Shown here one piece after another: positions 17,926 to 26,506 of a stretch of 64,000 bases of DNA. How positions within the stretch are numbered: the stretch's first letter is position 1; every line of letters begins with the position of its first letter. The notes beneath the pieces were generated by a model. It had not been told where the DNA came from. It was given only the letters and a program-made list of their open reading frames with translations, and made no database searches. This DNA comes from Clostridium sp. (GTDB taxonomy: Bacteria > Bacillota > Clostridia > Clostridiales > Clostridiaceae): NCBI RefSeq assembly GCF_022482905.1, contig NZ_JAKVOI010000001.1, forward strand, positions 2,419,958-2,483,957. The letters are read 5' to 3'. The translations under genes and the position numbers were made by a program.

Positions 17926-18294
17926 CTATATTTTTTCAATATTCCTGGACTTGACTCCAGATACGTAGATATCCTCTTTCATAAACATTGCAAGAGGTCC
18001 GCTTTTACCCGTAGGCATTATATTAACTGTAGGTATCTTCTTCTGAGGATAAATGCCACATCTCAAAGTTCCTCCACAATTTATAACTGCACATGCAATT
18101 TCACTGTCTTTTACACCGTGGGTGAACCCGTCTACCAGCTCACATCCTGTCAAATTTGCTATGGTCTCAGCTACTTCAGGTTTTGCACCACCTGTAATAT
18201 ATACCACTTTGTTCTTGGTTCCGGTAGGTGCAACTGTTATAGGGCCTCCCCATCCACCTGAACCCCTGGTTATTCTTACTTTACTGTAACCCAT
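17926..18294 (-). CDS. srlE: PTS glucitol/sorbitol IIB component, N-terminal half of SrlE as a separate protein
   Basis: 122 residues matching the N-terminal IIB domain of SrlE: RITRGSGGWGGPI, VVYITGGAKPEVAETIANLTG, AVINCGGTLRCGIYPQKKIP with the phosphocysteine candidate Cys, TGKSGPLAMF and EDIYVSGV. The ATG has GGAGG upstream. Gene order srlA, srlE-N, srlE-C, srlB is the usual IIC-IIB-IIC'-IIA order. Confidence 0.9.
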   Translation of the reverse strand: MGYSKVRITRGSGGWGGPITVAPTGTKNKVVYITGGAKPEVAETIANLTGCELVDGFTHGVKDSEIACAVINCGGTLRCGIYPQKKIPTVNIMPTGKSGPLAMFMKEDIYVSGVKSRNIEKI

Positions 18295-18327
18295 ATATTT
18301 TCTCCTCCTTAATTATTAAATTCATTT

Positions 18328-18900
18328 TTATGCTTCTGCAATATGCTCTATATCAAGTTCTGTTTTAAGCTTGATGCCCTGTTGTCTTTCAACTATTGAC
18401 GTTGTAAAGTCAGTAATCCATCCTCTGAAAAAGTTGGTAATCAAACCTACTAAAAAATATCTTACTGCAAGATCTCCTGTGGACAACCCCAATTTTGTAA
18501 TTCCATTTGCGATTCCTAAAAATACAAAGAGTTCTGACGGATCAACATGGGGAAACAATCCATTCATCGTATGACATGAAAAACTTGATGCTGCATAATA
18601 ACTTGGTTTGTACTTTTCCGGTAAAAATTTCCCTAATGAAAGCGTCATTGGATTTGTAAAAACAAAAGTACCTATAAATGGCAGTACAAGATATCTTAAA
18701 AATATATTGGAGGAAGATTTTCTTGCGAACCTTTCCACCCTCTCAGTTCCAATAAGATTTATAATACTGTTCATAACTACAAGAAGAGCTACAAGCAGCG
18801 GTACTATACCCATTACGAAACTTACAAATTGATCCCCTCCTGCTCTAAACAGAGCCATGAATCTGTCTGCAAAATTTGAAATAACATTTAAAACACCCAA
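18328..18900 (-). CDS. srlA: PTS glucitol/sorbitol IIC component
   Basis: 190 residues from a TTG at 18900, eight bases after AGGAGG; another in-frame TTG at 18906 is too close to that site. It matches SrlA along its length: [27 protein letters not shown], the highly conserved [40 protein letters not shown] and [13 protein letters not shown]. It is a membrane permease that works with the two SrlE halves. It follows gutM. Confidence 0.92.
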   Translation of the reverse strand: MGVLNVISNFADRFMALFRAGGDQFVSFVMGIVPLLVALLVVMNSIINLIGTERVERFARKSSSNIFLRYLVLPFIGTFVFTNPMTLSLGKFLPEKYKPSYYAASSFSCHTMNGLFPHVDPSELFVFLGIANGITKLGLSTGDLAVRYFLVGLITNFFRGWITDFTTSIVERQQGIKLKTELDIEHIAEA

Positions 18901-18966
18901 TTGCAATACCTCCTAAATTTATAATTTTTTATTGAAATTTGAATATTCAATCATTTTATATTCTGG

Positions 18967-19353
18967 CTAATTTGTCTCACCTCCTTTAAAAGTATTATAA
19001 TTTTTTACGGCATCCAAAATCGCCATTCTCATATACTTATTGTACTTGACCAAATTATCCTTATGAATATCTCCTAAACTTATACCTTCAAGTCCCATTA
19101 ATTTTCTAAACCTGGCAAATACCGATACACCCTGCATTTTTCTGGAATCAATTATTCTGCCTTCATCATCAATCAAAAACATGACAACAGTTCCAGCCTG
19201 CATATAACCTCTTTTTCTTCCTATTGCAACTTTTCCACGCCTTCTCAGTTCCACATAGTTTTTATTGAAATCCTTAATCTGCAGCATACCGAATGCAAAA
19301 TTCAAAATCCATACTGTAATACCTAAAATAATAAATAATATTATTGAATTCAT
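18967..19353 (-). CDS. gutM: Glucitol operon activator GutM
   Basis: 128 residues with one N-terminal hydrophobic segment (ILFIILGITVWILNFAFGML). The GutM marks follow: KDFNKNYVELRRRGKVAIGRK in part, GYMQAGTVVMFLIDDEGRI, ARFRKLMGLEG and a Lys/Asn-rich end. In E. coli GutM is an activator of the srl operon. The start ATG overlaps the gutR stop by ATGA, so the two are translated together. Confidence 0.88.
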   Translation of the reverse strand: MNSIILFIILGITVWILNFAFGMLQIKDFNKNYVELRRRGKVAIGRKRGYMQAGTVVMFLIDDEGRIIDSRKMQGVSVFARFRKLMGLEGISLGDIHKDNLVKYNKYMRMAILDAVKNYNTFKGGETN

Positions 19354-21299
19354 AAATTTACCTCCTCCAATAAAATATTTTTAAATCCTTCGTAGTCTCT
19401 TATTTGGGACATTTTTTGAACAATCTCCTTATTTTGTCCTATTTTCAGCAGTTCTTCATATGCCTTTATTAAAATCTCTGAATCTATTTTATCCTCCGGT
19501 GGTATAATCAAAAGTATTATTATATTTATTTCAAATCCATCTGAAACAATAGGTTTGTCCAAAATACCGATTGCTATAGACAGCCTACTCCCTTTCCCAT
19601 TAACAGCATGTGGCATAGCAATATAATTTCCTAAAAAGGTAGGTGATTCAATTTCCCTTTTAATGACATTTTTATTAAAATCCTCATCAATATCGGGATT
19701 TGTTGATATCTTAACAAGCATATCATTTAGATTTTCAAAATAATCATTTCTATACAGCACAAAGAAGAACTGCGGCTGTATTATTATACTTAGTATGGAA
19801 AGATTGTACTCTACATATTTGATATTGTATTTTTTAAGGCTTATTGTTTTATCAAGTTCTTTTCTCAAATCATCTTCATTAAAAAGTGCATTTACTTTAA
19901 CTACGGGAGTAATTGTGTTTAAATTTAAATCGACTGTAGTAAAAACTATATCATAATCATCCAATATATTTCTGGTAATATTTGCATCTGAAAATGTCTT
20001 TATGACAATGTCCTTGTTGGACAACATTTTGTTCAATTTTATTTTCAGCAGTTGTACCGTACCAAGTCCGGTTCCGCATATTAGAGCTACCTTCTTGATA
20101 TTGTCGGAATTGCTGCTGTTTTGTTCTATATAGCTTTGAAAATATAGTGCTATATATCCAATTTCGTCTTCTCCTGTATCAAGATTGTAGTTTTGCTTTA
20201 TTATTCTTGCACCCAGCTTTGCCATTTCATAAGGTAATGGATAATTTTTTTTTATATCATCTAAAAGGGCATTTTCAATTCCGATGTTGAATATGAGCCT
20301 GTTCAACATGAAATTCAAATGATATTCCAGATTTTTAACTATTTCATTTTCCGGTTTCATAGCCAGCCCGAAATTATCGTTTACTTCATTTATAATCTGC
20401 TCTACTAATTGCTTTACATTCTTTCTGACTGTAATATTTTCTAAATTTATAGGTGCCTCCCTCCCTAGAAGAGGAAGTGTCAGGAAAATGATTTCATATT
20501 TATTTAATTTGCAATTAAAAACCTTTTCTAAAGTGGCAGCAATTTGCCTTGCTATAAAATATTCATGAGTTCTTTCTGCATCATAATATTTTCTGTCAAT
20601 ATTTTTTATTAATCTATGATTTTTCAATCTATAAAGCATTATAAAAATATAATCCATAGTCTGTTTTACTGTCCTATCGGTTATATGCAATTTATTCTCA
20701 CTAAAAATACGCATAATTTTAGCCTTTATATTTTTATATAAATTAATGTCCTTATAATTGAAATTGCCACCTTGTCCCTTATAAAAATGATCCAGGATAA
20801 GAAATCTTATATCCATTTCACTGCCTGAAATTTTTATACCCGAATTCTGCTTTCCAGACAATTTTATATTATAGATTTTTAAAATTGTTCTAACCTTTTT
20901 AAGATCATTTACAAGAGTAGTCCTTCCAACATTCATCTTATATGCAAGTTCATCTATAGTTATAAATCCATTGAAATTTACAAGAAATTCAATAATATAA
21001 GCTATACGATTTTCAGCAGTATCAAGCTTTGCAGATTTATTGCTATCGTTTTCATAGTCTTCAATCAATTTTATGAATTTTTTCTTGTCCTCAACTACTA
21101 ACTTATATCCCACCTTCTTTACATTTACAATTTTAGCATCATGTGACTTCATAATCTGATTAAGTTTTTTGATGTAATTTTGTATAGTTCTTGTGCTTAC
21201 TCCCATAAATTCAGCAAGTTCTTCAAGTTTACTGAACTGTTTGGAATTAATCTTTGACACAAGCTTGAATAATCGACTATCAATAGGTGTTAATGACAT
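19350..21299 (-). CDS. gutR: PRD-containing activator of the sorbitol operon (GutR/MtlR-like)
   Basis: 649 residues. Two N-terminal helix-turn-helix units are seen (LEELAEFMGVSTRTIQNYIKKL and IDELAYKMNVGRTTLVNDLKKV regions). Two PRDs follow (about 190-400), with histidines in THEYFIARQ and EYHLNFML, then an EIIB-like domain beginning KVALICGTGLGTVQLLK (phospho-Cys loop), and a C-terminal EIIA-like domain with NYIAMPHAVNGKG. This is the domain order of PTS-regulated activators. As the first gene of the gut operon it probably drives its own expression with gutM. The ATG has only a weak ribosome binding site. Confidence 0.9.
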   Translation of the reverse strand: MSLTPIDSRLFKLVSKINSKQFSKLEELAEFMGVSTRTIQNYIKKLNQIMKSHDAKIVNVKKVGYKLVVEDKKKFIKLIEDYENDSNKSAKLDTAENRIAYIIEFLVNFNGFITIDELAYKMNVGRTTLVNDLKKVRTILKIYNIKLSGKQNSGIKISGSEMDIRFLILDHFYKGQGGNFNYKDINLYKNIKAKIMRIFSENKLHITDRTVKQTMDYIFIMLYRLKNHRLIKNIDRKYYDAERTHEYFIARQIAATLEKVFNCKLNKYEIIFLTLPLLGREAPINLENITVRKNVKQLVEQIINEVNDNFGLAMKPENEIVKNLEYHLNFMLNRLIFNIGIENALLDDIKKNYPLPYEMAKLGARIIKQNYNLDTGEDEIGYIALYFQSYIEQNSSNSDNIKKVALICGTGLGTVQLLKIKLNKMLSNKDIVIKTFSDANITRNILDDYDIVFTTVDLNLNTITPVVKVNALFNEDDLRKELDKTISLKKYNIKYVEYNLSILSIIIQPQFFFVLYRNDYFENLNDMLVKISTNPDIDEDFNKNVIKREIESPTFLGNYIAMPHAVNGKGSRLSIAIGILDKPIVSDGFEINIIILLIIPPEDKIDSEILIKAYEELLKIGQNKEIVQKMSQIRDYEGFKNILLEEVNL

Positions 21300-21361
21300 T
21301 TAAATATCAACTCACTTATCCTTCGTTGTTTTTATTATATTATATAATGAATACATATTTA

Positions 21362-21400
21362 ATGCATATTTTTTCATCCGCATAGTGAAAAAGCATGCAT
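21362..21400. promoter_or_regulatory. Imperfect inverted repeat upstream of gutR
   Basis: Left arm 21362-21376 and right arm 21386-21400 match at 13 of 15 positions (outer ATGCAT, inner TTTTTCA / TGAAAAA). It lies 63 bp upstream of gutR in the 228-bp divergent region with the chemoreceptor gene. PRD activators bind inverted repeats, so it is a candidate GutR site. No other gene is seen in the region. Confidence 0.45.
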
Positions 21401-21527
21401 TAATTTGGATAAATGTATTTCTGATTTTTTTCAAGACATGCTATGCTATTTTCCTCAAGTTGTTATATAATTAACTACATAGCAACAATCAGCAATTTAT
21501 TATATATGGGGAAGGGGCATCCTTATC

Positions 21528-23276
21528 ATGAAAAACATGTTTAGACTTGACTCTGTAAAGAAGAAAATGATACTTGGCTTTTTATCTGTAATTTTTATAA
21601 ACCTAGTCATATTTTTGACACTTGAGATATCAAATACTTATGGCAAACTACAAGAATCAGCACTTGACAAAAGTTCTGCCTATGCCGAGCATATAGAAAA
21701 GATCATATCCCCCATCGGTATAGAAAATAGTAAAAAAATTCAACAGGAGATTTCATCCTTATTAAAAAAGCAGTACAACTCCGTGGAATACATTGGTGTA
21801 CTTGATGATAATCTAAAATACGTATCAAACACGGACAAGGGGAAAATAGGTACATATTTTAAAAACAGCAATGTGGACACCCTGATAGAAAAAAATAGGT
21901 CAAACAGCTTTGTATTGAAAACAAATGGTAAAAACGGATATTTTTCTGTAGTACCGCTTTACAGTACAAGTTCCGGCACTTCTACAGATGCCGTAAGCTC
22001 GGCCACTGAAAAAGACAGCAGCAGCGAGAAAGTTGACAATGTGTCTTCTGCCAGCACAAAAGTAACTGTTCCGGGATTGATTGTTGTAAAAATGGACAAC
22101 GATGTGCTGCTTCGGGACTTCAGAAAACAGATTATAAAATTAATCCTTATATCCTCTATAATTCTTATACTATCTATAATTATTGCATTTTTTATATCCT
22201 TGAGTATAACAAAACCTTTAAAACAAATACAGTTTCACTTAAAACTTATGTCAAAAGGTGATCTTACAAACAAGGTGAAAATAAATTCAAAAGATGAAAT
22301 GCTTGATCTGGCGGAAAACATAAATACTACAAACTCAACTTTGAAAAACATCATATCCAAAATTAGATCCTCGGCAAAAGATGTAGATGATTACTCCAAT
22401 AAATTAAATATTTCAATCAGGGAGGTAAATCTCGTCAGTGATGAAATTACAAACTCCCTGCAGGATGTAAATGAAACCAGTATAGTACAGAATAATAATT
22501 TAAGCCAGGCATACGAGAAATTGAATAACTTCTCAGAAGATCTGGATACAATAGGAGATAAAATATTATCTATAGAAAAAAATACAGTTGAAATAAAGGG
22601 AAATATCGATACGGGCAAAGAAGCAGTAAACGGAGTTAGCACTTCCTTGAATGAAGTGAGTGATTCCTTTAAAGATTTAGAAGATACCATAAAAGCCCTG
22701 TCGGATAAAGTCACAAACATACATTCTATAAGTAATACCATATCAGAAGTGGCAAAGCAGATCAACCTTCTATCATTAAATGCTTCAATTGAAGCTTCAA
22801 GGGCAAATGAGTCCGGAGGCGGTTTCAAAGTCGTGGCATCGGAAGTTAAAAAGCTTTCCATTGAAACAATAGAATCCTCAGGTATAATAAATAATTTGAT
22901 CCAGGATATCTACAGTAATACAAAACTTGTTACAAGCACTACTCTGACCTCTATAGACAAATTCAATCAACAGAATAAATCAATTTCCAATACACTTGCA
23001 ATGTTTGAAAGGATAGTTGACCAGATAAATTCAATAGTACCACAAATTAAGGAAATTTCGCAGATAACAAAAAGCTTTGTTTCAATGAAAGACGGCATAA
23101 TTGAAAACGTCAAATATACAACATTTGCCCAAAATGAATTGTCATCTGCCATTGAAGATGTTTCAAAATCCATGGAAGAACAGTCTGCAACAATATCTGA
23201 TCTGTCGGATTTATCCCAAAATCTTCATAAAGTTTCCAATGACGTGACTGCCCTTATAAAGATTTTCAAAATATAG
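21528..23276 (+). CDS. Methyl-accepting chemotaxis protein
   Basis: 582 residues. A first membrane segment (about 15-32), an extracytoplasmic sensing domain (about 33-203), a second membrane segment (about 204-226), a HAMP domain (about 227-280) and a cytoplasmic coiled-coil signalling domain. The conserved tip lies at about 405-440 (ISEVAKQINLLSLNASIEASRA then GGFKVVASEVKKLS), which binds CheA/CheW. The sensing domain has a Ser/Thr-rich stretch at about 145-180, probably a flexible loop. No CheR-binding pentapeptide at the C-terminus. It is divergent from the sorbitol operon, so a role in sugar taxis is possible but unproven. GAAGGGG lies upstream of the ATG. Confidence 0.93.
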   Translation: MKNMFRLDSVKKKMILGFLSVIFINLVIFLTLEISNTYGKLQESALDKSSAYAEHIEKIISPIGIENSKKIQQEISSLLKKQYNSVEYIGVLDDNLKYVSNTDKGKIGTYFKNSNVDTLIEKNRSNSFVLKTNGKNGYFSVVPLYSTSSGTSTDAVSSATEKDSSSEKVDNVSSASTKVTVPGLIVVKMDNDVLLRDFRKQIIKLILISSIILILSIIIAFFISLSITKPLKQIQFHLKLMSKGDLTNKVKINSKDEMLDLAENINTTNSTLKNIISKIRSSAKDVDDYSNKLNISIREVNLVSDEITNSLQDVNETSIVQNNNLSQAYEKLNNFSEDLDTIGDKILSIEKNTVEIKGNIDTGKEAVNGVSTSLNEVSDSFKDLEDTIKALSDKVTNIHSISNTISEVAKQINLLSLNASIEASRANESGGGFKVVASEVKKLSIETIESSGIINNLIQDIYSNTKLVTSTTLTSIDKFNQQNKSISNTLAMFERIVDQINSIVPQIKEISQITKSFVSMKDGIIENVKYTTFAQNELSSAIEDVSKSMEEQSATISDLSDLSQNLHKVSNDVTALIKIFKI

Positions 23277-23287
23277 TATTATTTATT

Positions 23288-23324
23288 AAGACAGGCTGCA
23301 GTAACTGTGCCTGTCTTATTTTTT
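23288..23324 (+). terminator. Terminator of the chemoreceptor gene
   Basis: AAGACAGGC (23288-23296) and GCCTGTCTT (23309-23317), 9 bp, followed by ATTTTTT. Confidence 0.9.
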
Positions 23325-23332
23325 CAATTGCA

Positions 23333-24229
23333 TCATGAATTTAAAGCTATATTTTTATTTTTAAAAATTTTTCTCTGGGACAGAACCACTCCTGCAAACA
23401 TTAGAGAGCATCCAATCAACTGCCGTACTCCCATATACTCTCCCAATATCAAAAAACCTCCCAAGGCTGCAAATACTGTTTCCATGCTCATTATAATAGA
23501 TGCATAAGCTGGATCTGCATTCTTCTGTCCAAGTATCTGGAAGGTATATGCCACTCCTACAGACATTATTCCACCATATAGTATTGGAACGGAACACTGA
23601 ATTATACTACGAAGTTCTATACTTTCCATAAATATTGCTACTATAAAACTTAAAACAGTACATGTCAAAAATTGATAGAAGGCCAGCTTTATAGAATCAA
23701 CTTTATCTGCAAAATAATCTATGAGCAGTATTTGAACTGCAAACAGAACTGCTGAAACCAGTTCTAAAAAATCACTGTAGGAAATACTCATTCCGGACTT
23801 GACACAGAGAAGATACAGACCGCCAACCGCCAGAAGTGCACCAATCCATGAATTTATGTCAATACTTTTTCTCAGAAATATACTTAGTATAGGAACAATT
23901 ACTATATACAACCCGGTTATAAAAGCCGCCTTCCCGGCCGTAGTACCCTGAAGACCTACCTGTTGAAAAGAAGATGCCAGAAACAAAAAAACCCCTGATA
24001 TTATGCCTGCCAGGGCAACCTTCAATTCACTGCCAGCCGTATTATTATTTTTGATTTTGAAGAATATTATAATTGGAATTAGCGATATACTTCCGAGTGC
24101 AAATCTGATTCCATTAAAAGTAAATGGTTCCACATATTCCATACCTACCCGCTGGGCCACAAATGCAAATCCCCATATAATTGCGGTAACAAAAAGAAAA
24201 ATATTTGATTTAGTTATCTCTGACTTCAA
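23333..24229 (-). CDS. EamA (DMT) family permease
   Basis: 298 residues, ten hydrophobic segments in two EamA repeats. The first repeat starts FLFVTAIIWGFAFVAQRVG and the second follows ISYSDFLELVSAVLFAVQI; the C-terminal SIIMSMETVFAALGGFLILGE is the usual EamA motif. It starts at TTG (24229) with GGGGGA upstream; a nearby ATG is out of frame. The family exports or imports amino acids, nucleobases or other metabolites, and the substrate cannot be told. One of three EamA proteins in this window. Confidence 0.88.
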   Translation of the reverse strand: MKSEITKSNIFLFVTAIIWGFAFVAQRVGMEYVEPFTFNGIRFALGSISLIPIIIFFKIKNNNTAGSELKVALAGIISGVFLFLASSFQQVGLQGTTAGKAAFITGLYIVIVPILSIFLRKSIDINSWIGALLAVGGLYLLCVKSGMSISYSDFLELVSAVLFAVQILLIDYFADKVDSIKLAFYQFLTCTVLSFIVAIFMESIELRSIIQCSVPILYGGIMSVGVAYTFQILGQKNADPAYASIIMSMETVFAALGGFLILGEYMGVRQLIGCSLMFAGVVLSQRKIFKNKNIALNS

Positions 24230-24250
24230 TCATCTTCCCCCTCAATAAAC

Positions 24251-24285
24251 AACAGGCTGAAAATTAAAATCAGCCTGTTTCGGTT
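24251..24285 (-). terminator. Terminator downstream of the asparagine synthetase gene
   Basis: Perfect 10-bp stem AACAGGCTGA (24251-24260) / TCAGCCTGTT (24270-24279), just past the stop at 24287 on the minus strand. Confidence 0.8.
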
Positions 24286-24286
24286 T

Positions 24287-25258
24287 CTAAAATAGATAAC
24301 GCTCTCCCGGTTTCCTTGTAAATACTGTGACATCATCAATTGCTTTCCTCTGACATACGAACCTTGTCATTCTCTCCACTCCGAAACCAGCTCCTGCAGA
24401 CTTTGGGAGTTTTCCCTGTTTTGCAAGTTCAATATAGTTTCTAAAGACATTTTCATCTATTTTCAATTCCCGCATTCTCTCAAGAATTCTGTCATATTTG
24501 TATTCCCTTTCTCCGCCGCTCAAGCCTTCTATATAGCCCATAGGCCATATCAAATCATAGTTTCTGTATGTTCCTCTATGCTCCAGATCTTCTGCATCAT
24601 AAAACTCCCTTTTGTGGTTTATAAGCCAGAAAGGCTGGTCAGCCTTCTCTGAAGCCTTGAGTTCAAAATCATCACCATATTTTTCTTCAAGTTCCTGTGT
24701 AGTATATCTATTGAACGGAGCGCTTATATCCAGATGTGAAGTTCCTATTCCCAGAGCCTTGAATTCATCTGCACAGTCCTTCTTTATAAAATCAAATACA
24801 TATTTGATCAGTCCCTCTTCAAACTCGAATATAGTATCCATAGTGGCATTTTTAAACTCAAGATCAATCTGCGTGAATTCAAACAAATGCCTTGTATCTC
24901 CACTTTCCTCCTTTTCAAGCCTTACGTTGGGTGATACTATATATATCCTGTCAAGATGTGGACTTGACAACATTATCTGCTTGTGAAATATCATGGATTT
25001 TGTCAGATCAAACTTCTGACCTTCATATATCAATTCGTTTTCTTCTACATCGTGATTCAATGTATCTGTAATAGGTGCTATCATAATCGGCATTACTCTA
25101 GTTACACCTTTTTCATACATATAATCATCTACCGCTTTTAATATTGCCTGTTGGACACGAAGTATGTGAGGCAGTTCCTTCCTTGAAATTTTCTCAACTA
25201 CCCTGTCCAGAGTCTTCAATTCTTCTTCCCTTTTCTTATCCTTCAGTATAGTATCCAT
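24287..25258 (-). CDS. Asparagine synthetase of the AsnRS-related (AS-AR) type
   Basis: 323 residues. It is the catalytic core of a class II Asp/Asn-tRNA synthetase without the N-terminal anticodon-binding domain. Motif 2 is seen as NVRLEKEESGDTRHLFEFTQ and motif 3 as AGAGFGVERMTRF. An archaeal protein of this build makes asparagine from aspartate and ammonia with ATP, which gives the assignment. The next gene, transcribed divergently, encodes a clear AsnC orthologue, the regulator of asnA in enterobacteria, which strongly supports asparagine synthesis. It is not a classical AsnA by sequence. ATG with GAGGGGG upstream. Confidence 0.82.
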   Translation of the reverse strand: MDTILKDKKREEELKTLDRVVEKISRKELPHILRVQQAILKAVDDYMYEKGVTRVMPIMIAPITDTLNHDVEENELIYEGQKFDLTKSMIFHKQIMLSSPHLDRIYIVSPNVRLEKEESGDTRHLFEFTQIDLEFKNATMDTIFEFEEGLIKYVFDFIKKDCADEFKALGIGTSHLDISAPFNRYTTQELEEKYGDDFELKASEKADQPFWLINHKREFYDAEDLEHRGTYRNYDLIWPMGYIEGLSGGEREYKYDRILERMRELKIDENVFRNYIELAKQGKLPKSAGAGFGVERMTRFVCQRKAIDDVTVFTRKPGERYLF

Positions 25259-25641
25259 AAAACATTCCCCCTCATATCAAATACAAAGCATGCATAAGAT
25301 TTCTAGATTTATAATTCATCAACAATACAATAATAATACTTTTTACAGTATTATTGCAACATTAATAATTCGTATTTAATACATTTATACCTTTATCAAA
25401 TTTTTCAGTGCTAATTTGTTGATCTTCAAAATATTATCCTGAAATAACGTTTTCTAATATCAATTTGATAAAACTTTCTGTTATAATGGTTATAGTACTT
25501 TATGTATATTAAAAAATAAGTTAAAATATAAGTAACTTTACTGTAACTAAATGAATTTTATTTTACTCCTTTCCTGAGGAAATTATTATTAAAATTAGCA
25601 CAAACAGTAATCGTATATTACGTATAAGGAGTGTTTAGATT
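25259..25641. promoter_or_regulatory. Divergent control region between the asparagine synthetase gene and asnC
   Basis: 383 bp without a gene. For asnC an extended -10 (TGTTATAAT, TATAAT at 25482-25487) gives a leader of about 150 nt. A palindrome TATCAATTTGATA (25458-25470) lies just upstream of that -10 and is a candidate AsnC site. In the synthetase leader a 9-bp hairpin lies at 25332-25355 (AATAATACT / AGTATTATT). No T-box motif was found. Confidence 0.4.
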
Positions 25642-26154
25642 ATGAGTACAAATTTTAAAATCAAAGGACTTGATGATCTTGATATTCAGATTCTGGATAT
25701 AATGATCAAGGATTCAAGAACCCCTTTTCTTGAAATAGCAAGACAATGCCATGTAAGCGGAGGAACTATACATGTCAGAATGAAAAAAATGGAAGACATG
25801 GATATAATAAAAGGTACGAAGCTTATAATAGACAATTCAAAAATAGGATATGACGTATGCTGCTTTATAGGAATTTACCTTGACAGGGCAAGAAATTTCA
25901 ATGAGGTTCTCGATGAACTGAACGCTATAAATGAAATTGTTGAACTTCACTATACCACAGGAGAATATTCCATATTTGTAAAGGTAATATGCAGAAATAT
26001 AGCTGATCTTCAGAACCTTCTTATGAATAAAATACAGGTTATAGATGGAATACAGCGGACAAATACATTTATATCACTTTACCAGCCAATAGACAGAAAC
26101 ATCCAGATAAGCCTGCAAAACAGCAGTAAACAAAATTCAAAAACCAAGTCATGA
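25642..26154 (+). CDS. asnC: AsnC (Lrp/AsnC family regulator)
   Basis: 170 residues. An N-terminal helix-turn-helix contains FLEIARQCHVSGGTIHVRMKKM. The RAM ligand-binding domain has GYDVCCFIGIYL, ELHYTTGEYSIFVKVICR and LLMNKIQVIDGIQRT. These stretches match E. coli AsnC much more closely than Lrp (for example V-GTIHVR-EKM and YTTG-YSIF-KV). AsnC senses asparagine and activates asnA when asparagine is scarce. It is encoded head-to-head with the asparagine synthetase gene. The C-terminal 20 residues, rich in Ser, Lys and Gln, are extra. Confidence 0.9.
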   Translation: MSTNFKIKGLDDLDIQILDIMIKDSRTPFLEIARQCHVSGGTIHVRMKKMEDMDIIKGTKLIIDNSKIGYDVCCFIGIYLDRARNFNEVLDELNAINEIVELHYTTGEYSIFVKVICRNIADLQNLLMNKIQVIDGIQRTNTFISLYQPIDRNIQISLQNSSKQNSKTKS

Positions 26155-26222
26155 TTTTGCTTATATTTTATGCCCCATTTGCACATAATACTTATGATAA
26201 ATTTAAAAGGAGATGTGTTTTT

Positions 26223-26438
26223 ATGAAGACACTTGATACAATAGCTCTCGTGTTAGTTGTCATAGGTGCTGTAAATTGGGGGTTGCTTGGATTTTTTCAG
26301 TATGATCTCATAGCTTCATGGTTTGGAACAATGTCTGCCCTTACAAGAACCATATACGCAATTGTAGGCATATGTGGTCTGTATTCCATATCCTTCTTCG
26401 GAAGAGACAGGACCGGCATAACCAATAGAGCCGAATAG
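26223..26438 (+). CDS. Small DUF378-type membrane protein
   Basis: 71 residues from the ATG at 26223, which has AAAGGAGATG upstream; the in-frame extension back to 26151 overlaps asnC and is not used. Two hydrophobic segments: TIALVLVVIGAVNWGLLGFF and TRTIYAIVGICGLYSISFF. The motif GAVNWGLLG is the mark of DUF378 (YuzA-like) proteins, whose function is unknown. It may be co-transcribed with asnC (68-bp gap). Confidence 0.88.
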   Translation: MKTLDTIALVLVVIGAVNWGLLGFFQYDLIASWFGTMSALTRTIYAIVGICGLYSISFFGRDRTGITNRAE

Positions 26439-26466
26439 TTACATATCCATAATTCATAGTATACTA

Positions 26467-26506
26467 AAATAGAGAAGGTTCCATCTGAACCTTCTCTATT
26501 TTTATC
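26467..26506. terminator. Bidirectional terminator between the DUF378 gene and argH
   Basis: A perfect 15-bp stem, 26467-26481 with 26487-26501, loop CATCT (core AGAGAAGGTTC / GAACCTTCTCT). It has T-rich flanks on both sides and ends at the argH stop codon. Confidence 0.92.

Noticed and set aside
25259-25641. T-box leader for the asparagine synthetase gene
   Set aside because: The conserved T-box sequence and its terminator/antiterminator pair are not present.
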